Positions 1 to 8,141 of a stretch of DNA of 19,002 bases are shown here, one piece after another. Every line of letters starts with the position of its first letter. Position 1 is the stretch's first letter. The notes under the pieces were generated by a model that was not told where the DNA came from, did not search any database, and saw only the letters and a program-made list of their open reading frames with translations. This stretch comes from DASXMX01 sp036794395 (GTDB lineage: Bacteria; Planctomycetota; Phycisphaerae; Tepidisphaerales; Tepidisphaeraceae): the NCBI GenBank assembly GCA_036794395.1, contig DAIRGS010000130.1, positions 1 through 19,002 on the forward strand. Direction: 5' to 3'. The position numbers and the translations under genes were made by a program.

Positions 1-1
1 G

Positions 2-934
2 CAACAGCGCCACCACCCCCAGCAGATACAGCGTCGCGTGCTCCCCCATCATCGCCTTCAGCCAGTGCCCCGCGATGATCTTCACCCCCACCAGCATCAG
101 AATCAGCGCCAACGACACCTTCAAATACTCGAACCGCGCCATCAACCCCGCCAGCGCAAAATACAGCGTCCGCAAACCCAGCACGGCAAAAATATTGCTC
201 GTAAACACCAGCAATGGGTCCGCCGTCACGGCAAAAATTGCCGGGATCGAATCCGTCGCAAACACCACATCCGCCCCCTCCACCAGAATCATTGCCAGCG
301 CCAACGGCGTCAGCATCCACCGCCCATTTTCTAAAACCACAAACCGCTTCCCGTGGTAGTTCGGCGTCAACGGCAACACCCCCCGCGCCACCCGCATCGT
401 CAGCGATTTTGAAGGGTCCGGCTCCTGCCCCCGCGTCCATAACATCCGAACCCCCGTATAAAGCAGGAACCCACCAAAAATGTACAGCACCCAGTGATAG
501 TGCGACACCAGCTGCGCCCCAACGGCAATCAGTGCCCCCCGCAACACCATCGCTCCGATAATCCCCCACGACAGCACCCGATGCTGTTGCTCCCCAGGCA
601 CCGCCAGAAACCGGAAAATCACCGCCATCACAAACAAATTGTCAACGCTCAGCGCCTTCTCCAGCACATACCCCGTCAAATACTTCACCGCCGCCGACGC
701 CCCATTATTCACCCGCCCATCCACCGCATCGATCGTCATCCCCAGCCCAAACCGGTGATGCTCATACCCATCATAAACCACCCCCGTAAACGCCAGCGCA
801 ATCCCCACCCAGATCCCCGACCACACCAGCGCCTTGCGAAACGAGACCACCTGCGACCGCCGGTTCAACCAGCCCAGGTCAAGCGCCAACAGCAATCCAA
901 CCAAAGCAATGAATCCAATCCACGTCCATATCAT
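2..934 (-). CDS. TerC-family integral membrane protein (Alx-like), partial at left edge
   Basis: Translating the minus strand from the ATG at 934 gives 311 uninterrupted codons to the window edge, so the C-terminus is missing. The protein begins MIWTWIGFIALVGLLLALDL and has many hydrophobic segments. TerC signatures are visible: GYVLEKALSVDNLFVMAVIF in the first third and LVEGADVVFATDSIPAIFAV later, each carrying the acidic residues in membrane helices that mark this family. A basic, non-hydrophobic loop (PNYHGKRFVVLENGR) separates the two halves. Family members are inner-membrane proteins linked to manganese export, metalation of secreted proteins or tellurite resistance; which applies here cannot be seen. 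The start is supported by AAGGA about 13 bases upstream. The gene is divergent from the winged-helix gene at 1100. I see no yybP-ykoY-like leader in the short upstream region. Confidence 0.93.
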   Translation of the reverse strand, partial: MIWTWIGFIALVGLLLALDLGWLNRRSQVVSFRKALVWSGIWVGIALAFTGVVYDGYEHHRFGLGMTIDAVDGRVNNGASAAVKYLTGYVLEKALSVDNLFVMAVIFRFLAVPGEQQHRVLSWGIIGAMVLRGALIAVGAQLVSHYHWVLYIFGGFLLYTGVRMLWTRGQEPDPSKSLTMRVARGVLPLTPNYHGKRFVVLENGRWMLTPLALAMILVEGADVVFATDSIPAIFAVTADPLLVFTSNIFAVLGLRTLYFALAGLMARFEYLKVSLALILMLVGVKIIAGHWLKAMMGEHATLYLLGVVALL

Positions 935-1034
935 GACACCGCCGAAATCCTTCTCACTAACGCAACGGGTGCATGCACACGATTACAAATCATTCTCAAG
1001 TCTAGAATCGCCATAAATCCTCCGACGGTGGAAC

Positions 1035-1064
1035 TTGAGAAGCGTTGCGAAACGTTGGTATAAT
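1035..1064 (+). promoter_or_regulatory. Strong sigma70-type promoter for the winged-helix/membrane protein pair
   Basis: TTGAGA (1035-1040) and a perfect TATAAT (1059-1064) are separated by 18 bases. TG at 1056-1057 also forms an extended -10 (TGGTATAAT). Predicted transcription would start near 1071, about 30 bases before the ATG at 1100. An AACGTT palindrome (1051-1056) sits in the spacer and could be an operator, which is speculative. It is the best consensus match I found in the window. Confidence 0.75.
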
Positions 1065-1099
1065 CCAAGAGTTGTTCCATCTCCTGTTGGAGTGTTATT

Positions 1100-1366
1100 A
1101 TGACGGAGTTTACACCCACCGATGTGCTGGCGAGTATTGGGCGCCTGCGCGGTGCCTCGATTGACGAAGTCGCAGCGGACTTGGGGGTCGCCGTTGCCGA
1201 CGTTTTGCCAAAGCTCTCTGAACTTGTCGAGTTGGGATATGTTCGCCCGCTGGGCCGCGGGATCCCCGTGATGCCAAATGGCGCCCCACTTCTCGATAAG
1301 TCCCGACTTTCCGAATCGGCATTTGAGGTGACCTTTCGTGGGTTCGTGGAGCTCCGCTCATCATGA
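1100..1366 (+). CDS. Small winged-helix DNA-binding-like protein
   Basis: An 88-residue protein of unrecognised specific family. Residues 7-50 fit a winged-helix fold: a first helix (DVLASIGRLRG), a second (SIDEVAADLGV), a recognition-type helix (AVADVLPKLSELVELGYV) and a wing-like turn (RPLGRGIPVMPNGAP). This layout resembles MarR or DprA-C-type winged helices and suggests a transcriptional regulator or a small DNA-binding partner. The start is supported by GGAG at 1089-1092 with seven bases spacing. The stop codon overlaps the ATG of the next gene (ATGA at 1363-1366), so the two are almost certainly translated together. Autoregulation of the strong upstream promoter is a reasonable guess, not shown. 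Confidence 0.72.
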   Translation: MTEFTPTDVLASIGRLRGASIDEVAADLGVAVADVLPKLSELVELGYVRPLGRGIPVMPNGAPLLDKSRLSESAFEVTFRGFVELRSS

Positions 1367-2019
1367 TGATGGCAGCCCCGGCCGCCTCAGGGTTCGCCGA
1401 CGTAATTTCTTCGAAGTTCAGCTGGTTCATCCTGCTGGACGTCGCGGAAATTCTCATCGTTACGATCCTCCTCATCCTTCAAGACCTCTCTGATAAGAAT
1501 CGACCATTTGACTGGCTACCAATCCTCTTCACCATTCCTTTCGGCTGGCTCATGTTGATTCAGAGCGCGATCGTTGCCGTCGCGCTTGTCGTGCTTGTCG
1601 GGCTGCGGAGAGCCACGTTCGGCGGGATTGACGCATGGTGGGTCGCACTTGCTGGGCTTTCCATTTTGAAGTCCTTGCCAGGCGGAAGCCAGGGTCAAAG
1701 CGGTGCGAAATTGACAGGGTTGGCGGACTGGCTCTTCAAGAAATTCTATGGGGATCTACGTCTCGAAATTCAAAAGAGGAGTCGTTCGTTTGTCCTCTCG
1801 TTGACAATTGCATACAAAAATGCCGCCGCGGCATTCCTACAAGACGCAATGGATTTCATCGATGCCTCTGAGGCGGTCCCCGACGCGGCGAAGGACAAGA
1901 AGACTGTAACCACGGAGTTCGCAGCGCAAACAAGCGATACGCTCCGGGTTCAATATCTCGCGAACTGGATCGGGCCTAGAACCACCCGGAAAAAATGGGC
2001 ACGATTGACCGGCAAATGA
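1363..2019 (+). CDS. Unrecognised membrane protein with cytoplasmic C-terminal domain, coupled to winged-helix gene
   Basis: A 218-residue protein I cannot assign. It starts with three consecutive ATG codons, the first overlapping the stop of the preceding gene. Hydrophobic segments lie at about residues 20-41 and 52-81, with a weaker one at 91-104. The 52-81 stretch is 30 residues long and could be one long helix or a hairpin. After this comes a Gly/Ser linker (PGGSQGQSG, about 106-114) and a mixed-charge, mostly helical soluble region to the end, rich in Lys and Arg at the C-terminus (TTRKKWARLTGK). This layout resembles small membrane effectors in two-gene regulator/effector modules, for example SLATT-like two-TM proteins, but no diagnostic motif is visible and the comparison is inference. 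The next gene, cheR-like, starts about 210 bases downstream and may be transcribed separately. Confidence 0.7.
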   Translation: MMMAAPAASGFADVISSKFSWFILLDVAEILIVTILLILQDLSDKNRPFDWLPILFTIPFGWLMLIQSAIVAVALVVLVGLRRATFGGIDAWWVALAGLSILKSLPGGSQGQSGAKLTGLADWLFKKFYGDLRLEIQKRSRSFVLSLTIAYKNAAAAFLQDAMDFIDASEAVPDAAKDKKTVTTEFAAQTSDTLRVQYLANWIGPRTTRKKWARLTGK

Positions 2020-2132
2020 CCGATCCGCGACCTGACATCGCACGCTTGGCGCTGCCAATATGAATCAATTAAGCAAACACAAGAGATTTGGAATGCTTGC
2101 GGCAGGGGGATTGGCAAACTTGCCATCCCCGG

Positions 2133-2160
2133 TTGAAACCGGTGGTCAAGTCATTATCTT
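2133..2160 (+). promoter_or_regulatory. Possible promoter upstream of cheR-like gene
   Basis: TTGAAA (2133-2138), a 16-base spacer and TATCTT (2155-2160) form a moderate sigma70-like match, about 75 bases before the ATG at 2234. The 2020-2233 interval shows no other gene. Support is weak because only four of six -10 bases match. Confidence 0.3.
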
Positions 2161-2233
2161 CACATTTGCTTTCGCATCTGTCAGCGCGCCCGTTGCATGA
2201 TGTCCTTTCCAACTCGGTCCAGGGCCAAAGCTT

Positions 2234-3142
2234 ATGTCCAGATTGTTGCTCCGACCGATCTCCTATCGGCACGCGATCTTTCCCGACCCCCATCTCGGCC
2301 CCCGCCGCGCCATCAACTTCTCCTCAGCACCCGAACACCTGCCTGCTTCCGAGCCTCCAGATGCCCATCTCCCATCGGATGAATACGATTGCGTCCGCTG
2401 GCTCTTCAACCGCGCCGGCCTCAATGCCGACGACTATCGCTCCGAAACCCTTCGCCGACGCATTCCCGCATGTCTCCGTGCCCTGCGCGTCAGCTCACTC
2501 CAGGAAGCCCGCCTCGCCGTTCAGCGCAATCCCGAAAGCCTCCCCCTGGCGATGGCCTCCATGGTCATCGGTGTAACCGGCTTCTTCCGCGATCCATCCG
2601 TATTTGACACCATCAACGAAAAAGTCCTCCCCGACATTCTCGCCCGCCGGGAGGGCCCCCGAATCTGGAGTGCCGGCTGCTCCGATGGCGCTGAACTCTA
2701 CTCCATCGCAATGCTCGTGGCCGATCGCGGTCCCCTCCATCGCGCCACGCTCCTGGGAACCGATTGCCGCCAGGACTCCCTCGCCCGCGCCCGCGACGGC
2801 ATTTATGATGCCGAGGCCCTCCGTAATGTCCCCCCGCGCCTCCTCAACCAGTATTTCCAACCAGGATCCTCCGGCTGGCAAATCCGCTCCTGCCTTCGCT
2901 CCGCCCTCCAATGGCGCACCGGTAATGTCCTTTCCACCCCCGAACCCGGCGCCTGGGACCTGATCCTCTGCCGGAACATGGCCATCTACTTCCATGCCCA
3001 CGTCGCCAACCGGCTCTGGCAGGCTCTTCACAGTGCCCTCCGCCCCGGCGGATTTCTCGTTCTAGGCAAAGCCGAGCGTCCCCATGGCGTAACCGGCCTC
3101 AGGGCTATCGCACCTTCCATCTACCGTCGCGACAGGAGTTGA
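2234..3142 (+). CDS. CheR-type SAM-dependent protein-glutamate methyltransferase
   Basis: A 302-residue protein. After an N-terminal extension of about 48 residues comes a CheR N-terminal helical domain (about 50-105), the family motif VTGFFRD (114-120), and the SAM-binding domain with RIWSAGCSDGAELYSIAM (143-160) and DLILCRNMAIYF (242-253) followed by LRPGGFLVLGKAE. These match CheR proteins, which methylate glutamates of chemoreceptors. The usual GCSTGEEPYS is here GCSDGAELYS, a variant of the SAM loop that keeps a glutamate. No receptor, CheB or CheA lies in the window. The gene instead abuts a membrane histidine kinase, so its substrate may not be a classical chemoreceptor; this is inference. 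The ribosome binding site before the ATG is weak (AGGG). The stop is two bases before the likely GTG start of the kinase. Confidence 0.9.
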   Translation: MSRLLLRPISYRHAIFPDPHLGPRRAINFSSAPEHLPASEPPDAHLPSDEYDCVRWLFNRAGLNADDYRSETLRRRIPACLRALRVSSLQEARLAVQRNPESLPLAMASMVIGVTGFFRDPSVFDTINEKVLPDILARREGPRIWSAGCSDGAELYSIAMLVADRGPLHRATLLGTDCRQDSLARARDGIYDAEALRNVPPRLLNQYFQPGSSGWQIRSCLRSALQWRTGNVLSTPEPGAWDLILCRNMAIYFHAHVANRLWQALHSALRPGGFLVLGKAERPHGVTGLRAIAPSIYRRDRS

Positions 3143-3144
3143 AC

Positions 3145-5314
3145 GTGTCCGCCTGGATTTTCCTCACCCACGCCCACAAAAAGCCCCCGACCTGGGTCGC
3201 CGCACTCGTCGCCCTCGGCCTCGTCGCGGTCATGCTCTTTCTCCGCCTCGTTGCCGCACGAACCTTTCCGCTTCCCATCGGCTACGGCGTCCCCATCGTC
3301 ATCCTCGCCTTCTTCCGAAACCGCAAAATCCTATGGGCCGCCATCGCTTCCTTCGCGCTGCTCAGCATCATCAAATTCTTCTTCCTCCTCCCTGAAAAAC
3401 CCCTCGCGATCCATCTCACCGTCCAGCAATACGATGCCTTCGAAGGCTTCATGGTCCTGCTCGACCTTTTCCTCGTCGGCATCGTCGTCGATATCTGGAT
3501 CATTTCCCGCGAATGGCTCGAACATCGCAACACCCAGCTCGAAACCGCCAACTCCGATCTGGCCGCCCGTGAAGAAGAAATCGCCCGACAGAACGAAGAG
3601 CTTCAATCCCAGACCGAAGAACTCGAACGACAGAGCGAAGAACTCCGCGGCGCCAACGAAGAACTCGCCCATCGCGAAAAAACCCTCGAAATCCTCCTGT
3701 CCCTCTCCCGCTCCCTCGATACCCGCATGACCCCCGGCCAGATCATGGAGCGCATCTGCGAGACCCTCGGCCTGCTCATCAACGGACCAACCGCCGCCTC
3801 CGCCGTCCTGGTCGAAGAAGACGGCCAGATGATCGTCCGCTGCCATCATGGNNNNNNNNNNCGGCCCCGCCGGCCCCGTCCAGCAATCCATTCCCACCGA
3901 CCGCTCCTTCGCCTCTCTCGTTCTCGGCCGTGTTCGCACCGGCTACATCGAAGACCTCTCCCTCCGCCCCGATCTCACCATCCCCCAGCCCCAGCAGGGC
4001 GATCCCATCGTTGCCATCCTCGCCACCCCGCTCCGCGTCGCCGGCAAGCCCGTCGGCAGCCTCGAAGTTTACAGCCGCTACAAAACCAACTGGAACCAGG
4101 ATCAAATCGCCTTGGTCGAATCCCTCGCCGCCCAAACCTCCGTCAGCCTCGAAGCCGCGGAGTTATTCCACAGCGTCACCCAGGAAAAAAACCGCTTCGA
4201 AGCCGTCTTGCAAACCGCCCCCATCGGCATTGCCGTCGCCAACGCCGATATCTCCGATGTCCGCCTCAACCCCGCCGCCGCCGCAATGCTCAACGTGCCG
4301 GTCGATCGCAGCATCGACCTGTTTGATTCCGCCGCTCAATGGACCGCCTACGTCGATGGCAAACCCATTACCCCCAACCAGGCCCCACTGATTCGCGCCG
4401 CCCGCGAAGGAAAAGAAATCAACGGCGCCGAACTCGATCTGGTCCTGTCCAACAACCGCCGGCTCAGCCTCCTCACCTACGCCCGCCCCATTCGCGATCC
4501 CCGCGACAATTCCATCCGCGGCGCCGTCTCCGTCTTCGTCGACATCACCACCCAGAAAGAACTCCAGCGCGAGCTCGATACCCGCCGGCGCGAGGCCGAG
4601 GAAGCCTCCATCCGCAAGACTCGCTTCCTTGCCGCCGTCAGCCACGACATCCGGACCCCGGCCAACGCCATCAGCCTCCTGGCCGAGCTCATTCGCCGCA
4701 CCGCCAGCAATCCCGCCATGTCATCCGATGTCCCCGAACTGGCCCGCGAGCTCCACTCCAGCGCCATCTCCCTGGTCAACCTCCTCAGCGATGTGTTGGA
4801 TGTCGCCCGATTCGATTCCGATAACGTCCAGCTTCAGGAAACCGAGTTCCCCCTCGCCGCGCTCCTCGACGATGAGCAAAAACAATTGCTCCCTCTCGCC
4901 CGCCAGAAGGGCCTGGCCCTCGAGGTCGATACCTCCGCCGATCACATGGCCCTCCGCACCGACCGCATCAAGCTCGCCCGCATCCTCGGCAACCTGATCG
5001 GCAACGCCATCAAATTCACCGAGACCGGCGAAGTCCGCGTCGGCGCGTCCCGCAACACCGACGGCTCCCTCCAACTCGTCGTCTCCGACACCGGCATCGG
5101 CATCGCACCCGAACACCTCGAACACATCTTCGACGAGTTCTTCCAACTCCGAAACCCCGAACGCGACCGCGCCAAAGGCTCCGGCCTGGGCCTCACCATC
5201 TGCAAACGCCTCGTCGACGCCATGGGCGGCAAACTCGAAGTCCATTCCACCCCCAACCAGGGCAGCCGCTTCACCGTAACCCTTCCGCCGTTTACGTTAG
5301 TGCCCCAGCGGTAA
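3145..5314 (+). CDS. Membrane sensor histidine kinase (4 TM, coiled coil, GAF, PAS, HisKA, HATPase), interrupted by an N gap
   Basis: One gene appears as two reading frames because of the ten N at 3852-3861. Before the gap come about four hydrophobic segments, then a glutamate-rich coiled coil (repeats like RQNEELQSQTEELERQSEEL) and the first half of a GAF domain. After the gap come the rest of GAF (ending near SVSLEAAELF), a PAS domain (from about RFEAVLQTAPIGIAVANADI), HisKA with AAVSHDIRTP (phospho-accepting His at 4643-4645) and an ATPase domain with NLIGNAIKFT, DTGIGIA (Asp at 5087), FDEFFQL and GSGLGLTIC. It is a complete kinase with no receiver domain. TTG at 3139 overlaps the cheR stop, but AGGAG at 3134-3138 is six bases from GTG 3145, so GTG is preferred. 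The frame is offset by one across the N run, so the true gap length should be a multiple of three. The ligand and the partner regulator are not visible. Confidence 0.9.
3852..3861. other. Assembly gap (10 N) inside the kinase GAF domain
   Basis: Ten N. The reading frame is position 1 (mod 3) before and position 2 after, so the placeholder length cannot be the real length if the gene is intact. A true length divisible by three would restore one frame. Confidence 0.97.
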
Positions 5315-5348
5315 GCGGGCGAGACAAGGAGACAGGGAGACTCTTGCA

Positions 5349-5576
5349 ATGAAGATTCAGCGGCACACCGAGTTGGAGGTGTATAAAAAGGCCTTCGATG
5401 CCGCGATGGTGATCTTCAAAATTTCCAAGACCTTTCCCAAAGAAGAGATCTATTCCCTGACCGATCAAGTCCGGCGTTCATCACGATCTGTTTGCGCTAA
5501 CCTGGCCGAAGCATGGCGAAAGCGCCGTTACCAGGCGGCCTTCATTGCCAAACTTTCCGATGCCGAAGCCGAAGCC
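5349..5576 (+). pseudogene. Four-helix-bundle protein (23S rRNA intervening-sequence family), truncated by an insertion sequence
   Basis: The first 76 codons match the small four-helix-bundle family often called 23S rRNA-intervening-sequence proteins: ELEVYKKAFDAAMVIF, FPKEEIYSLTDQVRRSSRSV, NLAEAWRKRRY and KLSDAEAEA. Members are usually about 115-125 residues. Here the family sequence stops after DAEAEA and the frame runs eight codons into the end of an insertion element before a stop at 5601-5603, giving an 84-residue product. The missing C-terminal helix is not found downstream within the window. The start has GGGAG about nine bases upstream, next to a purine-rich GGAGACA-type repeat. The biological role of the family is unclear. 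Confidence in the identity is high, and in truncation good, because the break coincides exactly with a transposon-end-like sequence. Confidence 0.85.
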
Positions 5577-6125
5577 CAGGGCAATCGCATGTTCATGTTG
5601 TGAGTAGTTTGAACAGGTAATAGTCGTCCCACCCCGCCCGGAGGCGTTTGGTCCGGATGCTCCCTTTGCTTTTGTCGGACTTGAGACAGTTCAGGGCCAT
5701 TCGACACAGCCGCGAGAAGTTTCCCGATCCGTGGCCGGTGCGGATCCGCCGCTGGTCTTCGTTGAAGGTGACGTCCAACTGCCAGTGCAGGTTGTTCTCC
5801 ACCGACCAGTGCCCGCGGACCAGTTTCGCGGCTCGGGCCGCGTCGGTCCCCCTGATGCTGCTGACGTAGTAGCGCCGTTCGGTTCCGGCAACCCCGCCGA
5901 CCTCCCGGACAGATTCCACCGCGATCACGCTGCCCAGGTGCGGCCAGGGCTCGTCGAGCTTGACCCAGTGGACCTCGTCGCTCACCCACACCCGCCGCGT
6001 CTCGATGCGGCCATGGTCCCCGTCCACCGTCTGGACGAACCCGTGGCCGATCGCCCGCGAGGCACCGGAGCCGGATTCGAGGATCAACTCGTCCATCACC
6101 TTTTTGACCTGATCGTGCGGTTGCG
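5577..6125 (-). mobile_element. ISAs1-family insertion sequence remnant (transposase C-terminal end only)
   Basis: The segment starts with CAGGGCAATCGCATG at 5577, exactly where the four-helix-bundle gene stops matching its family. From memory this resembles the terminal inverted repeats of ISAs1-family elements; no alignment was possible. The transposase stop codon lies 16 bases inside this end, as expected. The other end, its matching inverted repeat and the N-terminal half of the transposase are missing. Similarity to transposase fades near 6125, so the element is a decayed or deleted copy that cannot move by itself. Confidence 0.75.
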
Positions 6126-6222
6126 TCCGGCCCCTGGCATCGCTCCCCAACGTCCGCCAATCCAGCCGGCAAGCCAAAGCCTTCAGCCTGTTCATTGGCC
6201 ACCCTTCCGCGAGCCCACCCAT
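5593..6222 (-). pseudogene. ISAs1-family DDE transposase, C-terminal fragment
   Basis: The open frame gives 209 residues, of which about residues 34-209 are transposase. Recognisable blocks are TVDGDHGRIETRRVWVSDEV, ERRYYVSSIRGTDAARAAKL, then VRGHWSVENNLHWQLDVTFN with the ENNLHW block holding the last catalytic glutamate of the DDE triad, and the C-terminal KRLRAGWDDYYLFKLL. Full-length ISAs1 transposases are about 370-380 residues; the part with the first two catalytic aspartates is absent. Residues 1-33, from the ATG at 6222, do not look like transposase and probably come from flanking DNA, so this ATG is not an ancestral start. The fragment should be inactive. It lies between a broken host gene and a restriction-modification system, which fits an insertion hot spot. 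Confidence 0.85.
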
Positions 6223-6515
6223 CCTTGCCGACGATGAAGCCTCACTTCAAATGGGCAAGTGCATGACATGCATCGCATACGCTCAGCTCATTGCGGAAAA
6301 CGCCGTGATAACCGATCAGCCATCGCCAATCGTGGATGCGATCTTTGAGCTTCTGGTAACCGACCTCAGCACGCTCGCTCTCTCAATAGCCAGCTTGCCG
6401 CTCTTCCAAGGCCCGTGCCGGCGCTTGATTGATCGGCTTATCACAGTGCCGCTAAACGCCGGAATTGGATGGGACGAGATTTCAGAAACCGTTGCATCTC
6501 AGTTTCAATGAGTGG
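6126..6515. other. Unassigned stretch between IS remnant and methyltransferase gene
   Basis: About 390 bases in which I recognise no gene. One plus-strand open frame (6251-6511, 86 codons) lacks a ribosome binding site and any familiar motif and is probably spurious. I found neither the missing IS end nor the rest of the four-helix-bundle gene here. It is likely eroded DNA left by insertion and deletion. Confidence 0.6.
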
Positions 6516-8141
6516 TCAATGCAATTGTGTTGGGAAAAGCTCCATGGTCGCCATTCTATTGGGGATGCCCTGGGCCAATTCTGGCCAACGATCGATGAAC
6601 ATGGTCGCCGATATACGACCCAATTCCGATGGCTCGATCTTATTTAGTCCCCCGCCGTAGACGCGACCTTCACCGCGCAATTCATGGCCGGTAACATCAT
6701 TCAGCAGAGCAAACACCTCAGTGGCACGATCCGGATGATTTCGCAGCAATACAGCGAGTGCATTTTGCGGGTAAAGCATTAAGTAGAGATTTGTCGCAAT
6801 TGCAACCGAGCGGTTCCAGATGAATCGGAACGGTTGCTTCTCGTCCGTCCCGCGACCCATGTACGTGCAAAGAAATGGTGCTGATTCGCGGCGCTCCTGC
6901 TTGTACCAAGGGTTGCGCTTCCCGACCAGATACCCCTTCTTGACGCCAAGAGCATCGGCACGTTGCAGATATTTCCAGAACGACAAATAGCGGGTCATTA
7001 AAACCTCTTCAGGTAAATCGCAATCGATTACGCCGAGAGGTTCGCCCAGGAGCGGCTTGCCTTCGTCGTCGCCGTCGATGACCGTAAGTTTCAAATGTCG
7101 TGGACTTGGAAGAATCGGTCGGAGAAACTGCCGTGGAACTCCGTAATGATCCGCATCGGCAAACGGCAAGATGAAAAACTTATTGTGGCCGGTCGCTATT
7201 CCGCGCTGAATGCGAAAAAAATCGCGGAGCATCGGCGTGGTACCCGCGGATTTGGTGCGCCGGTCGTTCTTCGCGTGATTGGGGAACGCGGTCCACTTGC
7301 GCGATTCTCCTAGCCGCTTGAGGGAAATATGCTCCGTTGTGCCAGGCACGCGGAAAGTGCCGCCGAAGGTAAATTCGACGCTATGGTCGTTGGGTGCTGG
7401 GGAGTTGCGAAACACAACGATTGCAGACGAAACCAGGGCATCTCCGAATTGGACGTCCGCGGGATCAAATCGATGAGCGCGAATCAGCGTTACACGTTCG
7501 GCAAGGAAACGCTTTAGAGCAGCGCCGTAGTTGACATCCATGAACTCCGAGGGGATGAGCCACGCGGCAAACCCGCCACGGGCCATCCACGCGGTGGCGA
7601 GAAGCAAGAAATAAACGTATAGGCCGGCCAATCCACTTACTTTGACGCCCGTCACTTGGCGCGTGAGCGCCTGCAGCCGCGCCTTCTCGTCGGGATCAAG
7701 GTGATGATGCCGAACGTACGGCGGGTTGGCGAGGATCAAGTTGGGTGCTACTGATAGCGCTTCGGAATGGACCAAGCGCGTAAAATCCCCGCGAATGAGT
7801 TCAAGTCCTGCGGGCGTCCAAAGATCATGTGCCGCATCGCAGAGTAGTGGGTCAAGTTCCACGCCTATGGCGCGGGCCATGCGATTTTGACCGAACGCGG
7901 ATAGCGCCGCCGAAAAAAAACTGCCAGTTCCAATCGAAGGGTCCGCGAATCGGATGTCTTCTCGCGCGCCGTCAAAAAATGCCCTCATGTATTCGGCGAT
8001 TTCTAAAGCCAAGGTGTAAGGCGTAGCGAATTGCCCAAGGCGATTTCTTTCGGTTTTGGATCGCTGGGCGTCGCACTTACCTTGGATCGCCCGGCGTCGA
8101 AGTTCGACCGTAACGTCGTCGTCAACCAGCATCTGATTCAT
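6516..8141 (-). CDS. Type II DNA adenine-N6 methyltransferase (Eco57I/SalI-like class), partner of the XamI-like endonuclease
   Basis: From the ATG at 8141 the protein has 541 residues. Motif X is seen at LGQFATPYTLA (about 35-45), the SAM-binding motif I at DPSIGTGSFF (67-76) and the catalytic motif IV NPPY at 139-142, continuing VRHHHLDPDEKARLQ. The long region after residue 300 is the probable target-recognition part. NPPY methylates adenine N6, protecting host sites from the adjacent nuclease; from memory of the M.SalI and M.XamI relatives the target may be GTCGAC. A longer open frame begins at 8258, but the ATG at 8141 overlaps the endonuclease stop as ATGA (8138-8141) and gives a normal N-terminus, so it is preferred. 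Translation is probably coupled to the endonuclease. Sampled rows here have slightly more G than C on the plus strand, unlike the C-rich flanks, which supports acquisition by transfer. Confidence 0.92.
   Translation of the reverse strand: MNQMLVDDDVTVELRRRAIQGKCDAQRSKTERNRLGQFATPYTLALEIAEYMRAFFDGAREDIRFADPSIGTGSFFSAALSAFGQNRMARAIGVELDPLLCDAAHDLWTPAGLELIRGDFTRLVHSEALSVAPNLILANPPYVRHHHLDPDEKARLQALTRQVTGVKVSGLAGLYVYFLLLATAWMARGGFAAWLIPSEFMDVNYGAALKRFLAERVTLIRAHRFDPADVQFGDALVSSAIVVFRNSPAPNDHSVEFTFGGTFRVPGTTEHISLKRLGESRKWTAFPNHAKNDRRTKSAGTTPMLRDFFRIQRGIATGHNKFFILPFADADHYGVPRQFLRPILPSPRHLKLTVIDGDDEGKPLLGEPLGVIDCDLPEEVLMTRYLSFWKYLQRADALGVKKGYLVGKRNPWYKQERRESAPFLCTYMGRGTDEKQPFRFIWNRSVAIATNLYLMLYPQNALAVLLRNHPDRATEVFALLNDVTGHELRGEGRVYGGGLNKIEPSELGRISATMFIDRWPELAQGIPNRMATMELFPTQLH

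Noticed and set aside
935..1034. Possible manganese riboswitch (yybP-ykoY) ahead of the TerC gene
   Set aside because: TerC genes often carry one, but I found none of the expected conserved loops and the space to the divergent promoter is too short.
3331..3939. Minus-strand open frame of 202 codons over the kinase
   Set aside because: Antisense of the Glu-rich coiled coil and TM region. The Phe- and Gly-rich translation has no domain.
5528..6202. Second minus-strand frame of 224 codons over the transposase
   Set aside because: Only the frame ending at 5593 gives transposase motifs; the other frame is a high-GC shadow.
6251..6511. Plus-strand open frame of 86 codons between IS remnant and methyltransferase gene
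   Set aside because: No ribosome binding site, no recognisable motif, and it lies in apparently eroded DNA. It may be chance; kept only as an unassigned stretch.
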